Assembly: GCA_963847345.1 (NCBI GenBank)
Contig: CAWJZU010000016.1
Coordinates: 62,001-126,000 of the forward strand
DNA: 64,000 nt
Source of the DNA: DATARH01 sp963847345
Lineage (GTDB): Bacteria; Pseudomonadota; Alphaproteobacteria; ATCC43930; CGMCC-115725
Direction: 5' to 3'
The position numbers and the translations under genes were made by a program. The notes beneath the pieces were generated by a model. It was not told the DNA's origin and made no database searches. It saw nothing but the letters and a program-made list of their open reading frames with translations. Every line of letters starts with the position of its first letter. Position 1 is the first letter of the stretch. Below, piece after piece: positions 18,133 through 26,656 of this stretch.

Positions 18133-18954
18133 ATGGCGCTGCGCGACGATGATCTTACGGCCTACCTCGATCGCATCGGTTACACCGGGCCGCGCCGGCC
18201 GGATTTGCCGGCCTTGCAGGGAGTGGTCGCGGCGCATGCGACAGCGATCCCGTTCGAGAATATCGACCCGCTGCTGGGCCGCGGCGTCAGGCTCGATACG
18301 GCCTCCCTGACCCGCAAGCTCGTCGATGGCGGGCGCGGCGGATACTGCTTCGAGCACAATTCGCTGCTGCTGCACGCGCTGCGCGCGCTCGGCTTTCAGG
18401 TCGCGGGGTTCTCGGCGCGCGTGTTGTGGGGCCGGCCCGAGGGAGATCCGACGGCGCGCAGTCACATGCTGCTGCGCGTGGCATTGCCCGAGGGCGAGTT
18501 TCTCGCCGATGTCGGGTTCGGCGGGGTGACCCTGACAGTGCCGTTGCGGTTCGAGATCGGCACGGAGCAGCTGACGCCGCACGAGCCGCATCGGCTGGTC
18601 GACAGCGACGGCGAGATCGAATTGCAGGCGCGGCTCGACGGCGGCTGGACCCGGCTCTACCAGTTCCTACCGCTGCCGCAACTCCCGATTGATTACGAGC
18701 AGGCGAACTGGTTCACCGCGACGTATCCGGAAAGCCTGTTCACGAACCATCTGCTGATGGCGCGCCCGGAGCTGGACCGGCGCTACGGGCTGTTCGACCG
18801 CGAGTTCACGATACGCCATCGCGACGGCCGGGTGGAAAAGCGCACACTCGGGGATGCCGCCGATCTCGCCAACGTGTTGGCAAGCTGCTTCCGCATCGCC
18901 CCGTCCGAAGCCGAGCGCCACGCCGGCGCGGTATGGGAGCGGCTTCCCTGCTGA
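18133..18954 (+). CDS. Arylamine N-acetyltransferase
   Basis: An intact 273-residue protein. The Cys-His-Asp triad is visible: Cys in GRGGYCFEHN, His in ARSHMLLRV, Asp in LADVGFGG. The enzyme moves acetyl from acetyl-CoA to arylamines, hydrazines or similar. The ATG at 18133 is preferred over an upstream TTG at 18070 because the family start (DLTAYLDRIGYTGPRRPDL) follows it directly. It follows the molybdenum hydroxylase gene, and both could act on aromatic nitrogen compounds. Confidence 0.9.
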   Translation: MALRDDDLTAYLDRIGYTGPRRPDLPALQGVVAAHATAIPFENIDPLLGRGVRLDTASLTRKLVDGGRGGYCFEHNSLLLHALRALGFQVAGFSARVLWGRPEGDPTARSHMLLRVALPEGEFLADVGFGGVTLTVPLRFEIGTEQLTPHEPHRLVDSDGEIELQARLDGGWTRLYQFLPLPQLPIDYEQANWFTATYPESLFTNHLLMARPELDRRYGLFDREFTIRHRDGRVEKRTLGDAADLANVLASCFRIAPSEAERHAGAVWERLPC

Positions 18955-19070
18955 CGATCCTGAGCCATTGGCGCAGTTGGCCACCAACCGAATTCCGGTT
19001 GCAGCGCACGCCGATTCGGCGGAACATTGCCCGCGATCTGCGGAATGTCGGCTAAGGTCGAGTGTGCGCC

Positions 19071-19919
19071 ATGGACAATGTTCCGCCGCTCCCCGAACTG
19101 CGCTTTGCGGAGGTTCCGGCAACATCGCGCTACCGCTACGTTGGGGACCGCTTCAGCTACATGGAAGCCGGGCCAACCGATGCAGACCCAGTGCTGCTGC
19201 TTCATGGAATTGGCGGGGGGTCGCTGCACTGGCGGTTTCAATTCAGCGGCTTGGCTGATCGATTTCGGCTGATCGCCTGGAATGCGCCGGGCTATTTCCT
19301 GACCGACAATTTCCGGGCCGAGACGCCGAGCGCCCAAGACTATGCCGATGCGCTGTGCGACTTCGCCTCGGCAATCGGGGTCGCGCATTTTGCGGTCATC
19401 GCGAATTCGTTCGGAACCCGTGTCGCACAATGCTTCGCTCATTACTATCCGGGGCGCATCACGCGCGCGGTGTTCACCGGGACCGGTCTTGCGCAGGAAT
19501 CAACGGACAATCGCGCACGCGGCTTGGCCGCCCGCGCGAAAATGATCGAGCGCGGCGCATATGCTTTCGGCGAACGGGCCACGGCGCTGGTCGGACCTTC
19601 CACTTCAGCGGAAACCTTTGCTCTGGTGCAGCAGGAGGCGCGGTTGACCAATCCTCTCGGGTTCATGCAGGCGGCACGGTTCGTCGCCAGCGGCGACATG
19701 CCGCCGCTCGGCAGCGGGTTGAAGATGCCACTGCTGATGATCCAGGGCGATCAGGACCGCGTAAATCCAGCCGATTCGAATGCGGCACGACTCGCCGCAG
19801 CCGTTCCTGGTGCCAGGATCGTGATGCTTCCGGGCATAGGTCATCTGCCCGAGGTCGAGGCACCGCAACTCGTCAACGAATTGGTGAGGCAGCATTTCGG
19901 CTCGGGCAAGCCGGAATAA
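19071..19919 (+). CDS. Alpha/beta hydrolase
   Basis: An intact 282-residue alpha/beta hydrolase. The oxyanion region is LLLHGIGGGS, the nucleophile Ser is in IANSFGTRVA, the Asp in IQGDQDRVNP and the His in GIGHLPEVE. It resembles C-C bond hydrolases and esterases of aromatic degradation in general layout, but no feature fixes the substrate. The ATG at 19071 is chosen over a GTG nine bases earlier. Confidence 0.85.
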   Translation: MDNVPPLPELRFAEVPATSRYRYVGDRFSYMEAGPTDADPVLLLHGIGGGSLHWRFQFSGLADRFRLIAWNAPGYFLTDNFRAETPSAQDYADALCDFASAIGVAHFAVIANSFGTRVAQCFAHYYPGRITRAVFTGTGLAQESTDNRARGLAARAKMIERGAYAFGERATALVGPSTSAETFALVQQEARLTNPLGFMQAARFVASGDMPPLGSGLKMPLLMIQGDQDRVNPADSNAARLAAAVPGARIVMLPGIGHLPEVEAPQLVNELVRQHFGSGKPE

Positions 19920-20088
19920 GCAGCACCGACAACGGGCTGCTCGGATGAACGCTGCGGAATTACGGCCGTGGCGCCGCATCTCGACATTTGAGCGTACCGC
20001 CGGCACGAACGCCGCAAAAATTGCCGCAATCGCATTGCATACTGCGCTCCGAGTTGAACGCAGAAAGGTGCGGCGATGGCTCCCGCGC

Positions 20089-20271
20089 AAATCCCTGCAC
20101 TTTTACCGGAAATTCCCTGTTCGGGTCTGCCGGCTTCCCTGTTCATCGTGCCGAAAATCGCTGTTCGCCGCGCCAAGAAACCGACAAACAAACTCTAACC
20201 GCCAGCCTGCAATGGGATAATTCAGACAGGGGCCGGCGCCGGGCGGAGAAATTCCCTGCTGGCAGGGAATT
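20089..20271. repeat. TTCCCTG motif array ending in a 22-base palindrome
   Basis: In the 367-base gap 19920-20286, AATCCCTG, AATTCCCTGTTCGG, CTTCCCTGTTC and AATCGCTGTTC follow each other at about 20-25 base steps from 20089 to 20168. AATTCCCTGC (20250-20259) and GCAGGGAATT (20262-20271) then form a perfect inverted repeat with a 2-base centre. The motif is shared with 5361-5491. The spacing of about two helical turns suggests protein binding or a mobile remnant; the function is unknown. Confidence 0.6.
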
Positions 20272-20286
20272 CCCCTCGGTCGCGGA

Positions 20287-21048
20287 TCACCGCGCCGGTT
20301 TGCGGGCCAGAAAATCCTTGAAGCCGTCGCGCGGGTGGCCGGCGGCGAGATAGGTCGCGCGCGCCTCGTCTTCGAGGTTGTAGCGGCCCTGCCAATCGAG
20401 CCCCAGGCCCTCGTGTAAGAGGCGCTTGATTCCCTGGACCATGCGCGCATCGTTCTTGGCGATCATCTGGCCCATCTCGACCGCCGATTCGATCAGCTTC
20501 GCGGCCGGCACGATCTGGTTCAAGAGACCGATGCGCTCGGCTTCATCGGCTGGCACGACCCGCCCGGTGTAAAGTAGCTCCTTGGCCTTCGGAATGCCGA
20601 CCAATGCCGGCAATGACCAGGTCGAATTGACCCGCCCGTAGCTCGCCGCCAGAAAGCGGAACTGCGTCCGTTCGCAACCGATGCGCAAATCGAGCGATGA
20701 CGACAACAGCGCCGCGCCGCCATAGGCGAGCCCATTGATCGCCCCGATCAGCGGCTTTGTGTAGCTCGCGATGTGCCAGCTGATGCGGCCGCGCGTGTCG
20801 CTGCGCCGGGCCAATTCCTCGGAGCTGAGGCCGGCCATCTCGTGAATGTCGGCGCCGGCCGAGAAGGCCCGCTCGCCGGCCCCGGTCAGGATCACGGCCT
20901 TGATGTCGTCGTCGACCTCGTATCCGGTCAGCGCCCGGTCCAGTTCCTCCATCAGCGGAAAGCTCAGCGCATTGAGTTTCTCCGGCCGGTTCAGCGTGAT
21001 CAGAGCGACCCCGTCCAGCCGCTCGCTGATGATGTATTCGTATGCCAT
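20287..21048 (-). CDS. Enoyl-CoA hydratase/isomerase family protein
   Basis: An intact 253-residue crotonase-fold protein. The oxyanion-hole strands are AFSAGADIHEM and INGLAYGGAALL; ITLNRPEKLNAL is the usual start. It hydrates or isomerises an enoyl-CoA. The Glu usually found in the second catalytic position is not obvious (SYGRVNSTWSL), so the exact chemistry is uncertain. The start at 21048 is the ATG of MAYEYIISERLDGV. It is divergent from the CoA-transferase gene, 87 bases away, and may share control with it. Confidence 0.88.
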   Translation of the reverse strand: MAYEYIISERLDGVALITLNRPEKLNALSFPLMEELDRALTGYEVDDDIKAVILTGAGERAFSAGADIHEMAGLSSEELARRSDTRGRISWHIASYTKPLIGAINGLAYGGAALLSSSLDLRIGCERTQFRFLAASYGRVNSTWSLPALVGIPKAKELLYTGRVVPADEAERIGLLNQIVPAAKLIESAVEMGQMIAKNDARMVQGIKRLLHEGLGLDWQGRYNLEDEARATYLAAGHPRDGFKDFLARKPAR

Positions 21049-21135
21049 CCGAGGCACTCCTTCCCTTCGGCGTATTGCTCGGCGCAATATGCCAGCCGAA
21101 TGAAACGACGGCTTCATTTTTTCGGAGCAGGCGCG

Positions 21136-22287
21136 ATGGGCGGAGCACTCGAAGGCATCAGGGTTCTGGAATTGGCGCGGTATCAGGCCGGGCCGCGCGG
21201 CGGCATGATCCTGTCTGATCTCGGAGCCGAGGTAATCAAGGTCGAGAAACTGGGCGGCGAGGAGACACGCAAATCGGAACCGATGGTGCGCGGGCAGAGC
21301 GTCTATTTTACCGTCTACAACCGCGGCAAGAAGAGCCTGTGCCTCGACATGCGCACCGAGCGCGGCAAGGAGATCTTTGCCGCCCTGGTGCCGACCGCCG
21401 ACATCGTGCTGCAGAATTTCCGCCCCGGCGTCATGGAGAAGATGGGGTTCGGCTACGACCGGCTGCGCCAGCTGAAGCCGGACATCATCCTGTGCTCGGT
21501 TTCCGGGTTCGGGCAGTATGGCCCCTATCGCGACCGTCCGGCCTTCGACCCGCTGGGCCAGGCGATGAGCGGGCTGATGAGCCTGACCGGCAAGCCCGTG
21601 GGCCAACCGCTCGGCGCCGCGACATCGCTGGTCGATCGCTACACGTCACTGCACGCGACGATCGGCACCCTCGCGGCGCTGCGCCATCGCGACCGCACCG
21701 GCGAGGGGCAGGTCGTCGATTGCTGCCTGTTGGATTCCGGCTTTACGATGGTCGAGATCCCGCTGTCCTATTATCTCGCGACCGGTCAGGAGGGCGGCGA
21801 AGGCGGCCGCCCGCCCTACCAATGCAAGGACGGTTATGTCGTCATCTCGGCTTCGGGCCGAGTTATGGCGACCAAGCTGATCCGCATCGCCACCGGCGAC
21901 GATAACGCCGACGTCGCCGGGTGGACGAGCCGCGCCGGGCTCGAGGACCCGCGCAAGGTGGCGGTGTCGAAATGGTGCGCCGCGAACACCGTCGATCACG
22001 TCGTCGCGACCTTGCTCGCCGCCGACATCCCGGCCGCGCCGGTCAAGACGATCCCGCAGGCCGCCGAGGACCCGCATCTGTGGGAACGCGAGATGCTGGT
22101 CAAAATGCCGGACGCGCTGGCCGGCGAAATTCACGTGCCGGGCGCAACGATCAAGATGTCGAAGACGCCGGGCCGCGTCGGCCACGTGCCGACCCCCGGC
22201 GAGCACACCGACGAAGTGCTCTCCGCCCTGCTCGGCTACGACCGGGTGACGCTGCGCGAGCTGCGCGAGGCGAAGGTGATCGGCTGA
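21136..22287 (+). CDS. CaiB/BaiF family (type III) CoA-transferase
   Basis: An intact 383-residue protein. It begins LEGIRVLELARYQAGP, has DLGAEVIKVEKLGGEETR, RGKKSLCLDMRTERGK and FRPGVMEKMGFGYDRL, and the catalytic Asp in RPAFDPLGQAMSG. These enzymes move CoA between carboxylic acids. The ATG at 21136 follows GGAGCAGGCGCG. It is divergent from the enoyl-CoA hydratase gene; together they suggest activation and beta-oxidation of an organic acid. Confidence 0.92.
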   Translation: MGGALEGIRVLELARYQAGPRGGMILSDLGAEVIKVEKLGGEETRKSEPMVRGQSVYFTVYNRGKKSLCLDMRTERGKEIFAALVPTADIVLQNFRPGVMEKMGFGYDRLRQLKPDIILCSVSGFGQYGPYRDRPAFDPLGQAMSGLMSLTGKPVGQPLGAATSLVDRYTSLHATIGTLAALRHRDRTGEGQVVDCCLLDSGFTMVEIPLSYYLATGQEGGEGGRPPYQCKDGYVVISASGRVMATKLIRIATGDDNADVAGWTSRAGLEDPRKVAVSKWCAANTVDHVVATLLAADIPAAPVKTIPQAAEDPHLWEREMLVKMPDALAGEIHVPGATIKMSKTPGRVGHVPTPGEHTDEVLSALLGYDRVTLRELREAKVIG

Positions 22288-22547
22288 GACGATGACGGGC
22301 GCGGCGGCACTCATGGGGCGGTATCGGGGTCGATAGAACGGTCGTCGCTGACGGCAATGCCTCGTCTATCGGATGCCTCGATCCGAATCCGTCGGCGGGA
22401 GGCGGCAGTCGCTAAAGCGAAGGAGCCGGCCCCGGTTCTGCTGAAACGCCCGACGGCCGCTTGGTCAGAGGTGATCGCGGCCCCGGCAAGCGCGATTCCC
22501 AAGTTGGTGATCGCGGAGCCGGGGAATTCCCCCGAGCTCGCCCGCTT

Positions 22548-22860
22548 TCATCCGAATGAAGTCGTGCATCGCAGCATGGCGGTGATCCGACGCGTGATCC
22601 GCACCGGCATAGACCGCCTACAGCGTACCCGGCTGGCGATCTCGCGAGAATCTCCGGGTCGGACACGAATTCCGTAAAGGTAGTAACCCGGATTCCGCCA
22701 TGCACGGCGAGCGCGACGTCCATCTCGCCCGGCAAAGAGCTCCGAGCAGCTTGTCCGTGAACCGCTTCGCGGCATTCCAGACCGGTCGCCGGCTCGATGT
22801 CGCATCAACGCCGAGACAGACGCGGCCGGGAAGCCGCTGCTTTGGCTCGGCGGCACGGCT
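22548..22860 (-). pseudogene. Remnant of a von Willebrand factor A-like domain protein
   Basis: The 724-base gap 22288-23011 has no intact gene. On the minus strand, broken frames give CLGVDATSSRRPVWNAAKR, GEMDVALAVHGGI, TTFTEFVSDPEIL and then RVRCRRSMPVRITRRIT. The D-A-T-S-S strand followed by helix and strand resembles vWA-type domains with a metal site. Several frame changes within 300 bases suggest real decay, although the window also has many indels. Low certainty; the rest of the gap shows nothing clear. Confidence 0.35.
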
Positions 22861-23011
22861 AAACGCCAAGCCGGACGATCCGCCGCCCTTCAAATGCAAT
22901 CGCGACCCGGCTTGGTGCCGCGTCGCTTCCGAGCCGCGCTGCTCGGAGGCGGCTGAACATCGTCGGCGGCTCTCATCCCCGCGCCAAAGACACCCGGCGG
23001 CCGCGGGAGCG

Positions 23012-23533
23012 CTACCTCGGCGCCATGACCATGACCATCTGGCGGCCTTCCATGCGTGGCATCTGCTCGACCTTGGCGATCGCGTCCAGGTCGTCCCTGA
23101 CGCGTATCAGCACGTTCATGCCGATGTCCTGGTGCGCCAGTTCGCGGCCGCGGAACCGCATCGTGACCTTGATTTTGTCGCCTTCCTCGATGAACTTGTT
23201 CATGGAGCGCATCTTGACATCGTAGTCATGGTCATCGATGCTCGGGCGCAGCTTGATCTCCTTGACCTCGATGATCTTCTGCTTCTTGCGAGCTTCGTTT
23301 TTCTTCTTCTGTTCTTCGTATTTGAATTTGCCGTAATCGAGGATCTTGCAGACCGGCGGATCGGCGTTCGGCGCCACTTCCACCAGGTCGAGGCCGGCAT
23401 TCGCGGCCATGTCGAGCGCTTCGTTGCGCCCAACCACCCCGACCATGTTGCCGCGCTCGTCGACAAGGCGTACACGCGGAACGCCAATCTCCTGGTTGAC
23501 GCGAGGCCCTTCGCGGGTCGGGGCGACGTTCAT
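23012..23533 (-). CDS. infC: Translation initiation factor IF-3
   Basis: An intact 173-residue IF-3. The N-domain has VRLVDERGNMVGVV and EALDMAANAGLDLVEVAP, followed by the linker YGKFKYEEQKKKNEARKKQ and the C-domain KIKVTMRFRGRELAH with VEQMPRMEGRQMVMVMAP. It binds the 30S subunit and checks initiator tRNA and start codons. It lies 74 bases downstream of thrS on the same strand and is probably co-transcribed. The usual next genes rpmI and rplT are not here. ATG at 23533 is used; several families use a rare start. Confidence 0.95.
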   Translation of the reverse strand: MNVAPTREGPRVNQEIGVPRVRLVDERGNMVGVVGRNEALDMAANAGLDLVEVAPNADPPVCKILDYGKFKYEEQKKKNEARKKQKIIEVKEIKLRPSIDDHDYDVKMRSMNKFIEEGDKIKVTMRFRGRELAHQDIGMNVLIRVRDDLDAIAKVEQMPRMEGRQMVMVMAPR

Positions 23534-23607
23534 CGGTGGTCTTGGTATGTACGTTCTCCACTGAATGGTTGAATACAGCCGAGCGCATTATCGCGAGTCG
23601 GCGAGGA

Positions 23608-25577
23608 TCAGCCCGGCGGCTTTCCCTCATCATTCAATCTAGCGACGAGTTCGCCGAGCGCAAGAGCTCTCTTGCGCCGGACTGCCGAGACGCCGCATCG
23701 AGACACTGCGCCCTTCGGCTTCGCGGCGGCCGACCGCGAGGATCACCGGGATTTTCGCCAGGCTGTGCTCGCGCACCTTGTAGCCGATCTTCTCGCCGCT
23801 GGTGTCGGTCACGATCCGAAGTCCCGTGCGCCCGCAGTTCGGCTGCGACCTCCTCGGCATAAGCCGCCGCCTCCTCGGTGATCGAGGCGACGACGGCCTG
23901 CACCGGGGTCAGCCACAGCGGAAAATTGCCGGCGTAATGCTCGATCAGGATGCCGATAAAGCGCTCGAACGATCCGAGGATCGCGCGGTGCAGCATGACT
24001 GGTCGATGCCGCGCCCCATCCTCGCCGATATAGGTCGCGCCGAGCCGCTCCGGCATCACGAAATCAAGCTGCAGGGTGCCGCATTGCCAGTCGCGCCCGA
24101 GTGCATCGCGCAGCACGAATTCGAGCTTCGGCCCGTAGAACGCCCCTTCGCCCGGGTTGAGCGTATAGGAAAGACCGGCGGCCTTTACCGCTTCCTCCAG
24201 GTCGCGCTCGGCGACGTCCCAGACCGCGTCGCCGCCGGCGCGCGTCGCCGGCCGCGTCGCCAGCTTGACCGCGACCTCGTCGAAGCCGAAATCGCGGTAG
24301 ACCGACAGCAGCAACTCGCAGAACGCGATCGCCTCGGGCGTGACCTGCGCCTCGGTGCAGAAGATATGCGCATCGTCCTGCGTGAAGCCGCGCACCCGCA
24401 TGATGCCATGCAATGCGCCGGACGGTTCGTTGCGATGGCAGCTGCCGAACTCGGCCAGCCGCAGCGGCAATTCGCGGTAGCTGCGCAGCCGGTTGCGGAA
24501 GATCTGGACATGCCCGGGGCAGTTCATCGGCTTGACCGCGAGCACGCGCTCGTCGCGGCTCTCGGCGATGAACATGTTCTCCCGGAAATTCTCCCAATGC
24601 CCGGACGCCTCCCACAGGCTGCGGTCGAGCAATTGCGGCGTCCTGACCTCCTGGTACCCGCCCCGTTCGAGCCGGCGGCGCATATACGCCTCGATCGCGC
24701 GATAGAGCGTCCAGCCGTGCGGGTGCCAGAAGACGCTGCCGACCGCCTCCTCCTGAAGATGGAACAGGTCGAGTTCGCGGCCGAGCTTGCGGTGGTCGCG
24801 GCGCTCGGCCTCCTCGAGCCGGAACAGGTACTGGTCCAGCTCCTTCTGGCTCGGCCATGCCGTGCCGTAGACGCGCTGCAGCTGCGCGTTCTTCGGGTCG
24901 CCGCGCCAATACGCGCCGGCCACGTTCATCAGTTTGAACGCCTGGCCGAGCCGCCCGGTCGAGGGCAGATGTGGCCCCGCGCAGAGATCGACGAAATTCC
25001 CCTGGCGATAGAGGCTGATATCCTCGTCGGCTGGGATTTCGCCGATATATTCGGCCTTGTACCGCTCGCCGATGCCGGTGAAGAACGCGACGGCACGGTC
25101 GCGGTCCCACACCTCGCGGGTGATCGTCTCGTCGCGGCGCACGATCTCGCGCATCCGCTCCTCGATCCGGAAGAGATCGTCGGGCGTGAACGGCGTCTCG
25201 CGCGCGAAATCGTAATAAAAGCCGGTCTCGGTGGCTGGACCGAACGTGACCTGCGTCTCGGGGTAGAGCTCCTTTACCGCCTCGGCCATCACATGCGCCG
25301 CGTCGTGGCGCAGGATCTCGACCCCCTCCGGCATGTCGCGCGTGATGATCGCGACGGCGGCGTCACTGTCGATCACGCTTGCGAGGTCGCGCACGCTTCC
25401 GTCGATCTTGACCGCAACAGCCGCCTTGGCGAGACCAGGGCCGATCGCGGCCGCGACATCGGCGCCGGTCACCGGGCCCGGGAACTCGCGGCGGCTGCCG
25501 TCTGGCAGCGTCATGACAACCGGGTGCTTATGGCCGCCCGGCCGCGAGGATCGCAGGTTTTGGGATATGTCGCTCAT
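23608..25577 (-). CDS. thrS: Threonyl-tRNA synthetase, two frame breaks near the C-terminus
   Basis: 655 residues once two extra bases are removed (C run 23823-23825 and near 23670), the normal length. Domains: TGS (VVMTLPDGSRREF), editing domain with HDAAHVMAEAV, catalytic class II core with motif 2 FGSCHRNEPSGALHG, the zinc Cys in VKPMNCPGHVQIF, and the anticodon domain LRIVTDTSGEKIGYKVREHS. Without correction the anticodon domain is garbled, which an essential enzyme could hardly survive. It ends LALGELVARLNDEGKPPG. ATG 25577 is the start. A Thr leader peptide and attenuator lie upstream. Confidence 0.92.
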
Positions 25578-25641
25578 GGTTGGCTGTGCTCCGTCACTAT
25601 GCGCCCTTCTTAGCGCCGCCGGACGGGGCGAACTTGTCAGC

Positions 25642-25670
25642 AAAAAACCCCGTCCGTTGCCGGCGGGGTT
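25642..25670 (-). terminator. Transcription attenuator (terminator hairpin) of thrS-infC
   Basis: Minus strand: AACCCCG-CCG pairs with CGG-(A)-CGGGGTT around a GCAA tetraloop, followed at once by a run of six T (25642-25647). This is a strong intrinsic terminator placed 65 bases before the thrS start and 25 bases after the leader peptide stop. Upstream, ACCCC and GCGGGGT in the leader can pair with each other, and GCGGGGT is also complementary to ACCCCGC of the terminator arm. Ribosome stalling at the Thr codons would free GCGGGGT to form the antiterminator. Confidence 0.85.
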
Positions 25671-25694
25671 CTCGGATTGAACGATGCTGCTGGA

Positions 25695-25772
25695 TCAGCG
25701 CGCACGACCTCCGCACACCCCGCAATATGGGGTAGTCGTAGTCGCCCCGAGACCGCGATCAATATCGTTCAT
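25695..25772 (-). CDS. Threonine leader peptide of the thrS attenuator
   Basis: A 25-residue ORF, too short for usual gene calling: it starts ATG at 25772, contains four consecutive Thr codons of three kinds (ACT ACG ACT ACC) at residues 11-14 and ends TGA at 25697-25695. The last Thr codon overlaps the ACCCC arm of hairpin 1. Starved, uncharged tRNA-Thr would stall the ribosome there and allow thrS transcription. This is the architecture of classical amino-acid leader peptides, here applied to a synthetase gene. No convincing Shine-Dalgarno was identified. Confidence 0.85.
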   Translation of the reverse strand: MNDIDRGLGATTTTPYCGVCGGRAR

Positions 25773-25825
25773 ACCACCAATATCGCGAACATTGCTCGCG
25801 CGGTCAAGAAGCCTTCCGGCGCGAT

Positions 25826-26650
25826 TCATTGCCCGGAATAGTAGATCGCCAGCATCTTCATCTCATTGGGAGAGAGGCGCGCGGCAATGCTGCGCATGCG
25901 ATGATAGATGTCGTTGTGGCGCTGGCTATCGGCGAAGGCGCCAAGCTGCGCTTCGAGATACTGCGCGTACTGGCCGGTGATCGTCGGCGTCTCGATCGGG
26001 CCGCCGGCCCCGATGCCGTGACACGAAATGCAGGGCGGGATGCCGCGGGCAACATTGCCTTTTGTTACGAGGTTTTCGATCTCGATGCCGACATAGGGCG
26101 GGAAGGCCCGCTCCGGATCGATCGCGCCGCGCACGAGCCTGCCGTAAAACGCCGCCAGATCGGCGATCTGCTTGTCGCTGAGATCGGCCACGAGCGGAGT
26201 CATGACATCGGAAACGCGGGCGCCGCTCTTATAGTCGTGTAGCTGCTTATAGATCGCGAAGCGGCTTTGCCCGGCGTTGCGCGGGATCGTCGGGTCGGGA
26301 GTATTGCCCTCGACGGTGTGACACGCGATGCAGCGCTCTTGCGCAAGCGCCTCGCCGTCCTTGCGCTCCGCCCGGTAGAGTTCGTTCAACGTAGCGTCGG
26401 TCCAGGAGACGCGAGTGACCGGATAGGGAGGCGACTCCGACGTCGGCGTCGGGCGGGCCGGCGACCCCGGCGCAATCCCGATCGCGCGGCAGATTGCCGT
26501 CCACGGGTCGATCCCGCCGGCGCTGCCCTGCACGATCGGGATCACCACGACCCCGAGAACGATCGCCACCGCCAGAAGCGCGACGATTGCGACGCCTGCC
26601 CAAAGCCGCCATCGCCGATCGCTGGTATCGCTGGCGCCGCTGACGCTCAT
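25826..26650 (-). CDS. Membrane-anchored dihaem cytochrome c
   Basis: 274 residues: an N-terminal membrane anchor (WAGVAIVALLAVAIVLGVVV) and two class I cytochrome c domains, each with a haem motif: CIACH near residue 110 and CISCH near residue 205. Distal Met candidates are in DVMTPLVADLSD and RMRSIAARLSPNEM. It probably carries electrons to the ba3-type oxidase, whose subunit I gene ends 6 bases upstream in the same direction. Periplasmic side expected. Confidence 0.88.
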   Translation of the reverse strand: MSVSGASDTSDRRWRLWAGVAIVALLAVAIVLGVVVIPIVQGSAGGIDPWTAICRAIGIAPGSPARPTPTSESPPYPVTRVSWTDATLNELYRAERKDGEALAQERCIACHTVEGNTPDPTIPRNAGQSRFAIYKQLHDYKSGARVSDVMTPLVADLSDKQIADLAAFYGRLVRGAIDPERAFPPYVGIEIENLVTKGNVARGIPPCISCHGIGAGGPIETPTITGQYAQYLEAQLGAFADSQRHNDIYHRMRSIAARLSPNEMKMLAIYYSGQ

Positions 26651-26656
26651 GACCGA

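Noticed and set aside
20773..21135. An N-terminal extension of the CoA-transferase frame
   Set aside because: The frame is open upstream over the divergent hydratase gene, but the family start LEGIRVLELARY begins right after ATG 21136.
23802..25613. A 603-codon plus-strand open frame
   Set aside because: It is antisense to thrS along its whole length and has no recognisable domain.
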